Assembly: GCF_000298295.1 (NCBI RefSeq)
Contig: NZ_AMGM01000006.1
Location: 57,232-121,231, forward strand
Length of the DNA: 64,000 nt
Direction of reading: 5' to 3'
From: Cecembia lonarensis LW9
GTDB taxonomy: Bacteria > Bacteroidota > Bacteroidia > Cytophagales > Cyclobacteriaceae
Of the stretch, positions 9,127-19,296 are shown piece by piece. Below the pieces are notes generated by a model. It saw nothing but the letters and a program-made list of their open reading frames with translations, was not told the origin of the DNA and did not search any database. A program made the position numbers and the translations under genes. The stretch's first letter is position 1. Every line of letters starts with the position of its first letter.

Positions 9127-10746
9127 TTACTTTATTTTTTTATTTTCTATTGCTGCTGCTATAAATCGCACGAATAATGGGTGCGGATTTAGGACAGTAC
9201 TTTTATATTCTGGATGGAACTGGGTCCCTACAAACCATGGATGTTCTTTTACCTCAATGATTTCTACCAGTCCTGTTTCAGGATTGATGCCAGATGGTAC
9301 CATCCCATTATCTTCAATTTTTTGAAGGTATTTATTGTTGAACTCGTACCTGTGCCTATGTCTTTCCTGAACTTTGGATTTTCCATAAGCCTGTGCAGAC
9401 CGGGATCCTTTTCGGAGTTCGCATGGATAAGCACCAAGTCTCATGGTACCTCCCAATTGATCCAGGTTTTTTTGTTCCTCCATTAAGTCAATGACAGGAT
9501 GTTTGGTTTGTGGGTCCATTTCGGTACTGTTGGCTCCCTCAAGTCCTAAAACATTCCTTGCAAACTCAATTACTGCAACCTGCATTCCTAAACAAATTCC
9601 CAAAAAGGGTATTTTGTTTTCGCGGGCAAATTTAACAGTTTCTATTTTTCCCTCAAGTCCTCTTTCTCCAAAGCCAGGTGCTACCAATATGCCGTCTAAA
9701 GATTCAAACCTTTTGACAACATTATCTGCATGGAGTTCTTCCGAGGATATCAATTGCAGATTTACTTTGCATTCTGCAGCCGCACCGGCATGCACAAAGG
9801 CTTCAATGATGGATTTATATGCATCGGGCAGTGAAACATACTTTCCAATTAGACCTATATTCACCTCTTGGGTTGGGTTCTTTAATTTACCCAGGAAATC
9901 TTTCCACTGCTCCAGATCAATGTTGTTCTTATTTCCCAGCTTAAGTTTGGTCATTACCCTTTCATCAAGTTTTTCTTTCTTCATGAGCAAGGGGACATCA
10001 TAGATGGTCTCTGCATCCATGGCTTCAATGACACAATTCAATTGGACATTACAGAACAGTGCAAGCTTCTTTTTCACTTCATTGGGCAGGGGGTGTTCTG
10101 TCCTACATACCAAAATGTCCGGTTGAATACCTGCTTCCAAAAGTTGTTTAACGGAGTGTTGGGTAGGTTTTGTTTTTAATTCTTTTGCTGCAGCTAAATA
10201 GGGGATAAGTGTTAAGTGGACAACCAGGAAATTATTCGCGCCTATATCCCATTTCGCTTGTCTTACCGCTTCTATAAAAGGTAAGGACTCAATATCGCCC
10301 ACACATCCTCCAATCTCCGTGATGATTACATCATATTTACCTTCTTCACCCAGTTTGAAAAAATTCCTCTTGATTTCATCTGTAATGTGGGGGATAACCT
10401 GAACCGTTTTTCCTAAGTATTCACCTTTTCGTTCTTTGGTGATGACGTTGTTGTAAATTCTTCCTGTGGTCACATTATTACCTTGTGAAGTAGGCGCATT
10501 CAAAAAGCGCTCATAATGCCCCAGGTCAAGATCTGTTTCTGCACCGTCTTCAGTGACATAACATTCTCCGTGCTCGTAAGGGTTGAGTGTTCCTGGATCA
10601 ATGTTCAGGTAAGGGTCGAATTTTTGGATGGTGACACTGAAACCTCTGGCTTGGAGCAGCTTGGCTAAAGAAGCTGCAATGATGCCTTTTCCTAATGAGG
10701 AAGTCACGCCTCCGGTAATAAAGATGTATTTGGTGGATGAAGCCAT
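9127..10746 (-). CDS. pyrG: CTP synthase
   Basis: A 539-residue enzyme that makes CTP from UTP, ATP and glutamine. The N-terminal synthetase domain starts [17 protein letters not shown] (P-loop) and contains the nucleotide sites DLGHYERF and [12 protein letters not shown]. The C-terminal class I glutaminase has its catalytic Cys in GICLGMQ and the His-Glu pair in HPEYKS. Length and order are normal. A TACCTTTG motif at 10789-10796 is a good -7 element 43 nt upstream of the start. Confidence 0.97.
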   Translation of the reverse strand: MASSTKYIFITGGVTSSLGKGIIAASLAKLLQARGFSVTIQKFDPYLNIDPGTLNPYEHGECYVTEDGAETDLDLGHYERFLNAPTSQGNNVTTGRIYNNVITKERKGEYLGKTVQVIPHITDEIKRNFFKLGEEGKYDVIITEIGGCVGDIESLPFIEAVRQAKWDIGANNFLVVHLTLIPYLAAAKELKTKPTQHSVKQLLEAGIQPDILVCRTEHPLPNEVKKKLALFCNVQLNCVIEAMDAETIYDVPLLMKKEKLDERVMTKLKLGNKNNIDLEQWKDFLGKLKNPTQEVNIGLIGKYVSLPDAYKSIIEAFVHAGAAAECKVNLQLISSEELHADNVVKRFESLDGILVAPGFGERGLEGKIETVKFARENKIPFLGICLGMQVAVIEFARNVLGLEGANSTEMDPQTKHPVIDLMEEQKNLDQLGGTMRLGAYPCELRKGSRSAQAYGKSKVQERHRHRYEFNNKYLQKIEDNGMVPSGINPETGLVEIIEVKEHPWFVGTQFHPEYKSTVLNPHPLFVRFIAAAIENKKIK

Positions 10747-10788
10747 AAGAATGGAAGGATATTATTTTGTTTTAATTCTTATGGGATT

Positions 10789-10796
10789 CAAAGGTA
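10789..10796 (-). promoter_or_regulatory. candidate -7 promoter element of pyrG
   Basis: On the minus strand this reads TACCTTTG, an exact match to the Bacteroidota -7 consensus TAnnTTTG, about 43 nt before the pyrG start. No clear TTTG -33 element is seen at 19-20 nt upstream, so only half of the promoter is supported. Confidence 0.45.
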
Positions 10797-10844
10797 CGCG
10801 AAATATTTGATTTGACTTTTGCTTTCCTTAGATAATTTTGAAAA

Positions 10845-12143
10845 TCAATAATGGGTTTTGATATACTGCAGCACTTTTTCCATTTCTCTGCGTATCTCGG
10901 AGGCCCTGTTGAGGTAATTGTTGTTCATAAAAGCGAAAGCATAATATTTACCGGAATCTGCCCTGAGGTAGCCTACCAAAGAGTGGTTATTGCTTATGGT
11001 ACCTGTTTTGGCTATGACATACGGTCTTCGGGCAGCATAATTGTTTTTCAACGTCCCATTGATGCCTCCTTGCGGAAGAAGACGGAGTAACTCAGACCTG
11101 GGCATCATTCCGTCCAGTTTTGTCATCAAAGTAACCATAGTCCTTGGCGTGACAAGGTTATGCCTGGATAAGCCAGAGCCATCCACCCATCTTGGCTTGT
11201 CAGGAAAATCATCCATGTAATTTTTTTTGATGTAATCAATGGTTCTTTCCCCATTGAGTTCACCAAAAAGTGCATCGGAAACCATAAGAAGCAATTGCTC
11301 AGCAACGAAATTATCACTCTCGATAAGCACCTCTCTCCAAAGTGGCAGTAGGCTTCCTCCTTTAAAAACCTTGGCATGGGCAGGGGCCTTTCCTTTGACC
11401 AAATTGACAGGCTTACCCAAGGTTTCTTCCATGAGTTTTAAAGTGACCTCTTGATTGGTAATAAATGGAAGTGTAGAAAACTGATTGACATAAAGGCTGG
11501 GATTATAAAGGAAGTTATTTGAATTAAAATCCCGTTGTACTCCCCTGATCTCCTTATCTGTCCTTACAAGCATGGTTGAAAACAATGGAATATCAGGAAC
11601 AGGTGTTCTGTTTCTATTGGTAAAAACAACAATATTGCCATGAACTGGGAATGCAGACCGTTCAGGGGAATATGCAAAATAATAATCATCCCACTGCCAA
11701 CCGTAGCCAAAAGGGGTGTCCCTCCAATTGTCCAAAGAAAAATTTATGCGGTCAAAGGGCTGGAAAAACTCCCTCAGTTTGGGCTGGGGCAAAGGCCTAT
11801 ATTTCCAAGAAGGGTCTCCTGCACCCCAAATGGTCACTTCTTTGCCACTATTTACATACCTGAAAGTGATGGTACTGTCTTTTAGTACCAAGAGAGAGGC
11901 ATAAAAAGTCAATAACTTGGTAGTAGAAGCAGGAATAAAGTTCATGTGACTGTTTTTTTCATACATCACCCATTGGCTGTCCAGGTCATAAAGCATGAAG
12001 CCTGTGAGGTGGTTATCAAAAAAAGAATTTTCTCCAAGGAGTTCATCCAGCCTTTCAAAGCGGCTCCGCAGGTCAATATCCTGACCAAAACTTTGAATGG
12101 AATAAGTAAAAATTAATAGTGTAATTAGAATTTTTGATTTCAT
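10845..12143 (-). CDS. dacB: D-alanyl-D-alanine carboxypeptidase/endopeptidase, PBP4 type
   Basis: A 432-residue penicillin-binding protein of peptidase family S13, which trims or cleaves peptidoglycan cross-links in the periplasm. A signal peptide (ILITLLIFTYSIQSFG) precedes the acyl-serine box ASTTKLLTF; the second motif is in GSGLSRHNLVTP; the third is AKTGTISNNHSLVGYL (KTG). All three catalytic motifs are intact. It heads a leftward pair of short intergenic distances with DUF423 and yggS upstream (4-5 nt), implying a small operon yggS-DUF423-dacB. Confidence 0.93.
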   Translation of the reverse strand: MKSKILITLLIFTYSIQSFGQDIDLRSRFERLDELLGENSFFDNHLTGFMLYDLDSQWVMYEKNSHMNFIPASTTKLLTFYASLLVLKDSTITFRYVNSGKEVTIWGAGDPSWKYRPLPQPKLREFFQPFDRINFSLDNWRDTPFGYGWQWDDYYFAYSPERSAFPVHGNIVVFTNRNRTPVPDIPLFSTMLVRTDKEIRGVQRDFNSNNFLYNPSLYVNQFSTLPFITNQEVTLKLMEETLGKPVNLVKGKAPAHAKVFKGGSLLPLWREVLIESDNFVAEQLLLMVSDALFGELNGERTIDYIKKNYMDDFPDKPRWVDGSGLSRHNLVTPRTMVTLMTKLDGMMPRSELLRLLPQGGINGTLKNNYAARRPYVIAKTGTISNNHSLVGYLRADSGKYYAFAFMNNNYLNRASEIRREMEKVLQYIKTHY

Positions 12144-12147
12144 GAGA

Positions 12148-12522
12148 TCAGGACTTGGCAGCGAAAACGATAAAAATCCAACCTATAATGAAGGCAACTC
12201 CCCCAAAGGGAGTAATGGCACCGAGCCAGGTAATTCCGGATAGTGATAATATGTAAAGGGAACCCGAAAAGATTAAAATACCGATAAAGAAGGACCAAAT
12301 GGATGCTTTTAACCACTTTCTTTCAGGTTGAAAGCCATGCCAAATCCCCAATATTAAGATAGCAAGGGTATGGTAAAAATGATATTTAACAGCAGTTTCA
12401 AAGGTTTCTGACCGACCGGTTGCTTCTAATAGGGGTTGCAATCCATGCGCTCCGAAAGCGCCAATGCCAACTGCCAATCCGCCCAATATTCCTGCTAATT
12501 GAATAAACGTTGAATTTTTCAT
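12148..12522 (-). CDS. DUF423 family membrane protein (YgdD-like)
   Basis: A 124-residue protein with four predicted transmembrane helices. The N-terminal signature AVGIGAFGAHGL followed by a helix with YHFYHTLAILILGI is diagnostic of DUF423. The family is widespread and its role is not established. Located between yggS and dacB with 5 and 4 nt gaps, so translationally linked to both. Confidence 0.88.
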   Translation of the reverse strand: MKNSTFIQLAGILGGLAVGIGAFGAHGLQPLLEATGRSETFETAVKYHFYHTLAILILGIWHGFQPERKWLKASIWSFFIGILIFSGSLYILSLSGITWLGAITPFGGVAFIIGWIFIVFAAKS

Positions 12523-12527
12523 CTTTA

Positions 12528-13199
12528 TTAATAGTTCCTTTCGCCAAAAATAGCCGTACCAATTCGTACCATGGTGCTTCCCATTTCCTGGGCCACAAGG
12601 TAATCTCCACTCATCCCTATGGATAACTCCTGCATGACTACATTTTTTGGAAGCGTAGTGGGTTTCAGCACTTCAAACAGTTCTTGAAGTCCTTTGAATT
12701 CAGACCTGATTTGAGATGTATTATCCGTAAAGGTTGCCATACCCATGAGTCCTACAATCTTCACATATTTCAGGTCATTCAACTCTTCCGAAGCGAATAA
12801 TTCTTTCAGCTCTTCTTCGGAAAAACCAAATTTGGTATCTTCCTGCGCTATGTGCACCTGCAGTAAACAGGTAATTGTACGATCATTTTTCTCTCCTTGT
12901 TTATTGATTTCCTTCAGCAATTTTAGTGAGTCTACCCCATGGATGAGGTGTACAAAAGGGGCGATGTACTTGACCTTGTTTCGCTGCAAATGACCAATCA
13001 TGTGCCAATTGATATCTTTGGGCAATGCGTCATATTTTTCGGTCAGCTCTTGAACTTTATTTTCTCCAAAATCCCTGATTCCTACTTCATAGGCCTCCAT
13101 GATTTCCCCGGCAGACTTCGTTTTGCTTACTGCAACTAAAAGACAATCGGGCGAAATGAATGTATTTTTTATCGCAATAAGGTTTTCTTTAATCGACAT
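12528..13199 (-). CDS. YggS-family pyridoxal phosphate homeostasis protein
   Basis: A 223-residue cytoplasmic PLP-binding protein with the alanine-racemase-like barrel. The PLP Lys lies in LLVAVSKTKSAGEI, followed by the family box DFGENKVQEL, WHMIGHLQRNKVK and the C-terminal SIGMSGDYLVAQEMGSTMVRIGTAIFG. Homologues bind PLP and affect amino-acid and keto-acid pools but have no proven enzyme activity. It is the promoter-proximal gene of the yggS-DUF423-dacB unit. A TATCTTTG motif (13242-13249, minus strand) 43 nt upstream could be its -7 element. Confidence 0.93.
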   Translation of the reverse strand: MSIKENLIAIKNTFISPDCLLVAVSKTKSAGEIMEAYEVGIRDFGENKVQELTEKYDALPKDINWHMIGHLQRNKVKYIAPFVHLIHGVDSLKLLKEINKQGEKNDRTITCLLQVHIAQEDTKFGFSEEELKELFASEELNDLKYVKIVGLMGMATFTDNTSQIRSEFKGLQELFEVLKPTTLPKNVVMQELSIGMSGDYLVAQEMGSTMVRIGTAIFGERNY

Positions 13200-13248
13200 T
13201 CCTGTATTTTTGATTTATCAGTTTTGATTACAAGCAATAAACAAAGAT

Positions 13249-14799
13249 ATGGCGTTATTAGGTACATTGCTAAAAAAAGGCATCAGATTAAGGGAATCCT
13301 TGGAGCAGGAATATAGTAATCCTGCGGAACTTCAAAAGCAGGAACTCAAAAAACTTTTGATTCAGGCAAGAAACACTGCCTTTGGGAAAAAACACCGTTT
13401 TGACTTGATACTAAAGGAGTTTAAAAAACCCAATAAAGATTTTTATCGCGCATTTTCATCCGTAGTGCCTACTTATAACTATGAAAAAATATATAATGAA
13501 TGGTGGTACCGACTGAAAGCAGGTGAAAAAGATATCACCTGGCCCGGTGCTATTCGGTATTTTGCGTTGACTTCAGGTACTTCAGGTGCTTCTTCCAAAT
13601 ACATTCCCATCACCCAGGACATGGTGAAGGCCATTCGTAAAACAGGCGTCAGACAAATTCTATCTCTTTCCAAATACGATTTACCGGATTCATTGTTTAC
13701 CAAGGGAATTTTGATGCTGGGAGGTAGTACGGATCTGGATTTTAATGGCACCTTTTTTTCGGGGGATTTGTCCGGCATTACCACGGGTAGATTGCCCGTA
13801 TGGTTTCAGCAGTTTTACAAACCAGGTAAAGCCATTTCCAAGAATAAGGATTGGGGAGAAAAGATTGAGCAGATTGTGGAAATTGCTCCTAAATGGGATA
13901 TAGGTATCATTGTCGGGGTGCCGGCTTGGTTACAGATTTTGCTCGAAAAGATCGTTGAAAAATATCAGGTGAAAACCATTCATGACATATGGCCTAACCT
14001 GATGATTTTTGTCCATGGAGGAGTGAGTTTTGAGCCTTACAAAAAAGGGTTTGAGCAATTGCTCGCCAAGCCTTTGATTTACATGGAAACCTATTTGGCT
14101 TCAGAAGGCTTTTTGGCATTTCAGGCACTTCCCAATAGGAGGACCATGCGCTTGGTGTTGAACAATGGTATTTTTTATGAATTTGTACCTTTCAATGAGG
14201 AGAATTTTGACGAAAACGGAGAACTGAAAGAGGGGGCGAAAACATTTAAGATAGATGAGGTTGAGGAGGGGGTAGATTATGCCCTTCTGATCAGTACCTG
14301 TGCCGGCGCATGGCGGTACCAGATTGGGGATATGATTCGCTTTGAATCCAAATCGGAAAGTGAAATTCTGATTACAGGAAGAACCAAGCATTTCTTGAGC
14401 ATGTGCGGTGAACATCTTTCTATGGACAATATGAACAGGGCCATTGAATTAGTTGCGGAGGAAATGAATTTGAATATCAGGGAATTTACCGTTTTGGGAT
14501 TGCCACACGGGTCTTTGTTCAGACACCATTGGTTTGTAGGCACTGACGATAAAGTTAAACCAGAGGATTTGATGGGTCGCATAGACGCCTACCTGAAGGA
14601 ATTGAATGATGACTACATCACGGAGCGTAAACATGCTTTAAAAAAGGTAGACTGTACAGTGGTCAGTCCCAAAATTTTCTATGACTGGATGAGGGCCCAA
14701 GGCAAAGAGGGCGGACAAAATAAATTCCCAAGGGTATTGAAGGGCGATAAAATGGAAGATTGGCTGCTTCACTTAAAAAATAACCAGATTAATTTATGA
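13249..14799 (+). CDS. GH3 auxin-responsive promoter family protein (acyl-adenylating)
   Basis: A 516-residue member of the GH3 branch of the firefly-luciferase superfamily. The ATP/AMP motif FALTSGTSGASSKYIPIT is near residue 105, a second nucleotide site lies around LIYMETYLASEGFLA, and the hinge region is YQIGDMIRFESK followed by ITGRTKHFLSMCGEHLS. Plant GH3 enzymes couple amino acids to jasmonate or auxin; bacterial members are common in Bacteroidota with unknown substrates. The ATG overlaps the next gene by 4 bp (ATGA), so it is translationally coupled to the LysE-type exporter, hinting that the product or substrate is transported. Confidence 0.88.
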   Translation: MALLGTLLKKGIRLRESLEQEYSNPAELQKQELKKLLIQARNTAFGKKHRFDLILKEFKKPNKDFYRAFSSVVPTYNYEKIYNEWWYRLKAGEKDITWPGAIRYFALTSGTSGASSKYIPITQDMVKAIRKTGVRQILSLSKYDLPDSLFTKGILMLGGSTDLDFNGTFFSGDLSGITTGRLPVWFQQFYKPGKAISKNKDWGEKIEQIVEIAPKWDIGIIVGVPAWLQILLEKIVEKYQVKTIHDIWPNLMIFVHGGVSFEPYKKGFEQLLAKPLIYMETYLASEGFLAFQALPNRRTMRLVLNNGIFYEFVPFNEENFDENGELKEGAKTFKIDEVEEGVDYALLISTCAGAWRYQIGDMIRFESKSESEILITGRTKHFLSMCGEHLSMDNMNRAIELVAEEMNLNIREFTVLGLPHGSLFRHHWFVGTDDKVKPEDLMGRIDAYLKELNDDYITERKHALKKVDCTVVSPKIFYDWMRAQGKEGGQNKFPRVLKGDKMEDWLLHLKNNQINL

Positions 14800-15425
14800 T
14801 GGAAGCATTAGGGGAGGGTATAACCATGGGGCTTTTATTGTCCGTCATGGTTGGCCCTGTTTTCTTCACCTTGATCCAAAATAGTATTGCTTTCGGGTTC
14901 AAATATGCCGTTGTCCTTGCCGCAGGAATTTTAATGAGCGACTTTGTATATGTTCTTATTACTTATTTTGGCATCAGTCTATTGACCCAATTTCCCAATT
15001 TTGAATGGTATTTGGCAATTTTTGGGGGTGTAATACTGATAGGTTTTGGCCTGAGTTCTTTTTTGAAGAAAACCAAAGACAGGCCTATTACCGGAGGGTT
15101 ACCCCTTGGCAAATCCAGCAAGAGCACTGCCTTTTTTAAAGGCTTTGGCATCAATGGGGTTAATCCTTTTGTATTGCTTTTCTGGATCTCCATAGCTGGT
15201 CTGGTAGCGATCAATGATAATTATGATCGATTTGATATTGGCGTCTATTATTTAGGGATTTTGGTTACTGTATTTTGTTTTGACCTGCTCAAGGCTTTTA
15301 TAGCCAAACAACTCCAAAGCTACGTAACACCTAAAGTGATGATTTTAATGAATAAAATAGTGGGTGTTGTGCTCTTACTCTTTGGAGTAAGGCTATTCTG
15401 GCATGCATTTTCTTTACCTGCATAA
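14796..15425 (+). CDS. LysE/RhtB-family translocator
   Basis: A 209-residue inner-membrane protein with about six transmembrane helices. The N-terminal signature GITMGLLLSVMVGPVFFTLIQNSI is typical of LysE-type exporters of amino acids and derivatives; the second conserved region is FGINGVNPFVLLFWISIAG. The substrate is unknown. Start ATG lies within an ATGA overlap with the GH3 gene, supporting a two-gene operon. A separate promoter drives purL downstream. Confidence 0.88.
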   Translation: MMEALGEGITMGLLLSVMVGPVFFTLIQNSIAFGFKYAVVLAAGILMSDFVYVLITYFGISLLTQFPNFEWYLAIFGGVILIGFGLSSFLKKTKDRPITGGLPLGKSSKSTAFFKGFGINGVNPFVLLFWISIAGLVAINDNYDRFDIGVYYLGILVTVFCFDLLKAFIAKQLQSYVTPKVMILMNKIVGVVLLLFGVRLFWHAFSLPA

Positions 15426-15452
15426 AAGCCCCAATTATATTCCTGATTTGAG

Positions 15453-15484
15453 TTTTCAAACATTCAGGCAATTCCCTACATTTG
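15453..15484 (+). promoter_or_regulatory. promoter of purL
   Basis: TACATTTG at 15477-15484 matches the Bacteroidota -7 consensus TAnnTTTG exactly. A TTTT tract at 15453-15456 stands in for the -33 TTTG with a 20-nt spacer. The element lies 31 nt before the purL ATG. Confidence 0.55.
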
Positions 15485-15515
15485 TGCACGACAAAAAGGC
15501 TACAAAAAACAGCAC

Positions 15516-18500
15516 ATGATCCTCTTTTTCCAATCTCCCCAAAGCCTGGTATATGCAGTTCAGGCAAATCATCCCATTGCAAAACAAGACATTGAAAAAC
15601 TGACCTGGCTTTTTGGCGAAGCCCAGCAGGTTCCATCAGACAAGGTTTCCGGGAAGTTTGCAGGTCCAAGAAAAGAAATGATCACCCCTTGGTCTACCAA
15701 TGCTGTGGAAATCACGATGAACATGGGGATTCAAGGTCTGCAACGTATAGAAGAATATTATCCACTAGGAGCAGATGATAAAATTGACCCGATGCTCCAA
15801 AAAGAATATGATGGCCTTAACCAGCAAATATTCGATATACATCTTGATCCGGAGCCCATCATAGCTGTAGACGACATCAAAAATTACAATGAAAAGGAGG
15901 GACTGGCTTTAAGTGAGGAAGAGGTAGCTTATTTGGAGGGGGTAAGTGAGCAACTTGGAAGACCGCTGACAGATTCAGAAGTTTTTGGATTCAGCCAGGT
16001 CAATTCAGAGCATTGCAGGCATAAAATTTTTAACGGTGTTTTTGTCATTGATGGAGAGGAAAAAGAAAAAACACTTTTTCAGTTGATTAAAGAGACCTCA
16101 AAAAAGCATCCTAACAAAATTGTCTCGGCCTACAAAGATAATGTAGCCTTTATCGATGGGCCAAGGGCCCAGCAATTTGCACCTAAAACTCAAGATAAGC
16201 CTGATTATTTTGAACCAGAGACTATCGAAACGGTAATTTCCCTAAAAGCAGAAACACACAATTTCCCTACCACAGTGGAGCCATTCAACGGTGCTGCTAC
16301 AGGTTCAGGTGGTGAAATCAGAGATAGACTTGCAGGAGGCACTGCCTCGATTCCGCTGGCAGGAACGGCCGTTTACATGACCTCTTATCCCAGATCTGAG
16401 GCCGGAAGAAGCTGGGAAAAGAATCTACCCGAGCGAAAGTGGTTGTATCAAACACCGATGGATATTTTGATCAAAGCATCCAATGGTGCCAGTGATTTTG
16501 GTAATAAATTTGGACAGCCACTGATCAGTGGCTCTGTTTTGACTTTTGAGCATGAAGAGGGAGGGCAAGTCCATGGCTTCGATAAGGTAATCATGCTGGC
16601 TGGTGGCATTGGTTTTACCAGAAAAGAATATGCCAAAAAGAATGACCCCAGCAAGGGTGATAAGATTATCGTCATGGGAGGTGATAATTACCGCATTGGT
16701 ATGGGGGGTGGTGCCGTTTCTTCTGTGGCGACCGGTGAATTCAGTAATGCCATTGAATTGAATGCGATTCAGCGTTCAAATCCTGAGATGCAAAAGCGGG
16801 TCGCTAATGTAATCCGTGCTATGGCAGAAAGCCATGAAAATCCCATCATTTCCATTCATGATCATGGTGCCGGTGGACATTTAAATTGTCTTTCAGAGTT
16901 GGTGGAGAGTACAGGAGGTACCATTCACTTGGATAAATTACCGGTGGGTGACCCAACCCTTTCTGCCAAAGAAATTATTGGTAATGAGTCCCAGGAAAGG
17001 ATGGGACTGGTTGTGCATGAAAAGGATGTTGACACCCTTAAGCGAATTGCTGAAAGGGAGCGTGCACCTTTTTACGTGGTAGGAGAGACCACTGGAGACA
17101 TGCACTTCAAGTTTGAAAATAAGCAGACCGGAGAAAAACCGGTGGATTGGAATCTGGCTTATATGTTTGGCAGTTCGCCCAAAACCGTTTTGGAGGATAG
17201 TCCGGTACATACAAAATACAATAATCCTCAATATAGTCCTGATCACCTGAAATCCTATATTGAGGAGGTGCTCCAATTGGAGGCGGTGGCCTGTAAGGAT
17301 TGGTTGACCAATAAAGTTGACCGTTCTGTAACAGGTCGGGTGGCCAAGCAACAGACCACTGGTGAAATCCAATTACCGCTGAATAATGTGGCGGTGATGG
17401 CTCTGGATTTTACAGGAGAAAAAGGTATTGCCACTTCCATAGGCCATGCGCCTGTGGCAGCATTGGCCAATCCGGAGGCAGGATCAAGATTATCCATTGC
17501 TGAGGCATTGACCAATTTGGTTTGGGCACCGATCACAGATGGTTTGGCAGGGGTTTCCCTCAGTGCCAACTGGATGTGGCCAGCTAAAAATCCAGGTGAA
17601 AATGACAGGCTTTATCGGGCTGTACAGGCCATTTCAGATTTTGCCATTGAATTGGGTATTAATGTTCCTACCGGAAAAGACTCCTTGTCCATGACCCAAA
17701 AGTACCCGGGAGGAAAAACTGTTTATTCTCCGGGAACGGTCATTATCTCTACGGTTGGGGAATGCGCCGATCCTCAAAAAGTTGTTTCACCTGATCTTAA
17801 GCCAATTCCGGGATCTAAGGTCTACTATATTGATTTTTCAAAGGACAGTCCTAAATTGGGAGGTTCGAGCTTTGCGCAGACCCTCAATACGATAGGAGAT
17901 GAAATTCCCGATGTGTTGGATAGTCAATATTTCAGCACTGCTTTTATGGTTGTTCAAAAACTGATCGAAAAGGGAGAAGTGCTGGCAGGCCATGATATTT
18001 CTTCCGGTGGATTGATTACCGCGCTTTTGGAAATGTGCTTTCCATCCACACAGGTTGGATTGAAGGTAAAAACCGATCGCCTGTCAGAAAGCGATTTGGT
18101 TAAGGCACTTTTTGCAGAAAACCCAGGGGTATTGATTCAAGTGGGCAATATTGAACGTACAAGGGCTGTTTTGGAAAACTACGGAATTGACTATACCTCC
18201 ATTGCAGATGTGAACCTGGAAGGGAAGTTATCCTTAGAAAGTACAGGTTTGGAATTGGACGTGGCTGAAATGCGTGATACCTGGTTCAGATCTTCCTATT
18301 TGTTGGATAAACAGCAGAGTGGCGCAGCTTTGGCTGCGGAGCGCTTTGAAAATTACAAACTACAACCGCTAATTTATAAGTTTGGTGAAAACTGGGCAGG
18401 TAGTTTGGATAGCTTTTCTTTGAACCCTTATCGTAGGGAGCCTTCCGGCAAACGTGCGGCCATTATCCGAGAAAAAGGTGTGAATGGAGACAGGGAGATG

Positions 18501-19196
18501 GCTTATTCACTTTGGTTAGCCGGATTTGATGTAAAAGATGTACACATGACCGACCTGATATCCGGTAGGGAAACGCTTGAGGATGTACAGATGATTGTTT
18601 TTGTGGGTGGTTTTTCCAATTCTGATGTTTTGGGTTCTGCCAAAGGCTGGGCAGGTGCCTTCCTGTACAATGAAAAAGCTAAACAGGCCTTGGATAAATT
18701 TTATGCCAGGAAGGATACCTTGAGTTTGGGTGTTTGTAATGGCTGTCAATTGATGGTTGAATTGGGTCTGGTGGCTGCCGAACATGATGAACGACCAAAA
18801 ATGCTCCATAACGCCAGCCACAAGTTTGAATCTGCTTTTGTCAATGTGAATATTCCTGAAAATGATACCGTGATGTTGAAGAGTCTTTCCGGTCAGCGCC
18901 TGGGTGTCTGGATAGCCCATGGTGAAGGTAAATTCCACTTACCTCAACCAAAGGAAGCTTACCATATTGGCATGACCTATTCCTATGCTGCTTATCCAGG
19001 TAATCCTAATGGGTCAGATTTTGCGGTAGCGGGTATAGCCTCTGCTGATGGCAGGCATTTGGCCATCATGCCACATATTGAGCGCTCTTTAAAGCCTTGG
19101 AACTGGCCGAATTATCCTTCAGAGAATCAAGAGGATGAAATTACGCCATGGGTGGAGGCTTTTGTAAATGCCTTTAGGTGGGTGAGTGAGAGGTAA
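15516..19196 (+). CDS. purL: phosphoribosylformylglycinamidine synthase, large single-chain form
   Basis: A 1226-residue enzyme of purine synthesis that converts FGAR to FGAM with ATP and glutamine. It is the long fused type: N-terminal PurS-like part, two AIRS-like ATP domains (VNSEHCRHKIFNG; ETHNFPTTVEPFNGAATGSGG; GHDISSGGL), and a C-terminal class I glutaminase with the catalytic Cys in LGVCNGCQLM and His/Glu in PHIERSLKPW. Bacteria of other phyla often split it into PurS, PurQ and PurL. The reading frame is complete. Its stop runs straight into a degenerate heptad repeat. Confidence 0.97.
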   Translation: MILFFQSPQSLVYAVQANHPIAKQDIEKLTWLFGEAQQVPSDKVSGKFAGPRKEMITPWSTNAVEITMNMGIQGLQRIEEYYPLGADDKIDPMLQKEYDGLNQQIFDIHLDPEPIIAVDDIKNYNEKEGLALSEEEVAYLEGVSEQLGRPLTDSEVFGFSQVNSEHCRHKIFNGVFVIDGEEKEKTLFQLIKETSKKHPNKIVSAYKDNVAFIDGPRAQQFAPKTQDKPDYFEPETIETVISLKAETHNFPTTVEPFNGAATGSGGEIRDRLAGGTASIPLAGTAVYMTSYPRSEAGRSWEKNLPERKWLYQTPMDILIKASNGASDFGNKFGQPLISGSVLTFEHEEGGQVHGFDKVIMLAGGIGFTRKEYAKKNDPSKGDKIIVMGGDNYRIGMGGGAVSSVATGEFSNAIELNAIQRSNPEMQKRVANVIRAMAESHENPIISIHDHGAGGHLNCLSELVESTGGTIHLDKLPVGDPTLSAKEIIGNESQERMGLVVHEKDVDTLKRIAERERAPFYVVGETTGDMHFKFENKQTGEKPVDWNLAYMFGSSPKTVLEDSPVHTKYNNPQYSPDHLKSYIEEVLQLEAVACKDWLTNKVDRSVTGRVAKQQTTGEIQLPLNNVAVMALDFTGEKGIATSIGHAPVAALANPEAGSRLSIAEALTNLVWAPITDGLAGVSLSANWMWPAKNPGENDRLYRAVQAISDFAIELGINVPTGKDSLSMTQKYPGGKTVYSPGTVIISTVGECADPQKVVSPDLKPIPGSKVYYIDFSKDSPKLGGSSFAQTLNTIGDEIPDVLDSQYFSTAFMVVQKLIEKGEVLAGHDISSGGLITALLEMCFPSTQVGLKVKTDRLSESDLVKALFAENPGVLIQVGNIERTRAVLENYGIDYTSIADVNLEGKLSLESTGLELDVAEMRDTWFRSSYLLDKQQSGAALAAERFENYKLQPLIYKFGENWAGSLDSFSLNPYRREPSGKRAAIIREKGVNGDREMAYSLWLAGFDVKDVHMTDLISGRETLEDVQMIVFVGGFSNSDVLGSAKGWAGAFLYNEKAKQALDKFYARKDTLSLGVCNGCQLMVELGLVAAEHDERPKMLHNASHKFESAFVNVNIPENDTVMLKSLSGQRLGVWIAHGEGKFHLPQPKEAYHIGMTYSYAAYPGNPNGSDFAVAGIASADGRHLAIMPHIERSLKPWNWPNYPSENQEDEITPWVEAFVNAFRWVSER

Positions 19197-19198
19197 TA

Positions 19199-19254
19199 GA
19201 GATGAGAGACGAGAAGCGAGAGGCGAGATTTTAGAAACAAGAAACAAGAAAATG
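19199..19254 (+). repeat. degenerate 7-bp tandem repeat array (purine-rich)
   Basis: Eight consecutive 7-bp units with consensus GARNCRA begin 2 nt after the purL stop, for example GAGACGA (19206-19212) and two identical GAAACAA units (19234-19247). The first G-A of each unit is conserved in all eight; the rest drifts. Two further arrays of the same family, in the opposite orientation, lie at 21182-21216 and 21286-21320. No gene is encoded here. Confidence 0.75.
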
Positions 19255-19296
19255 TGGGATTTCGGAAGTCGAATTTCGAAAGAAAAAGAAGTTCAT

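Noticed and set aside
9491..10003. 170-residue plus-strand open frame opposite pyrG
   Set aside because: Antisense shadow of pyrG; no start context or family features.
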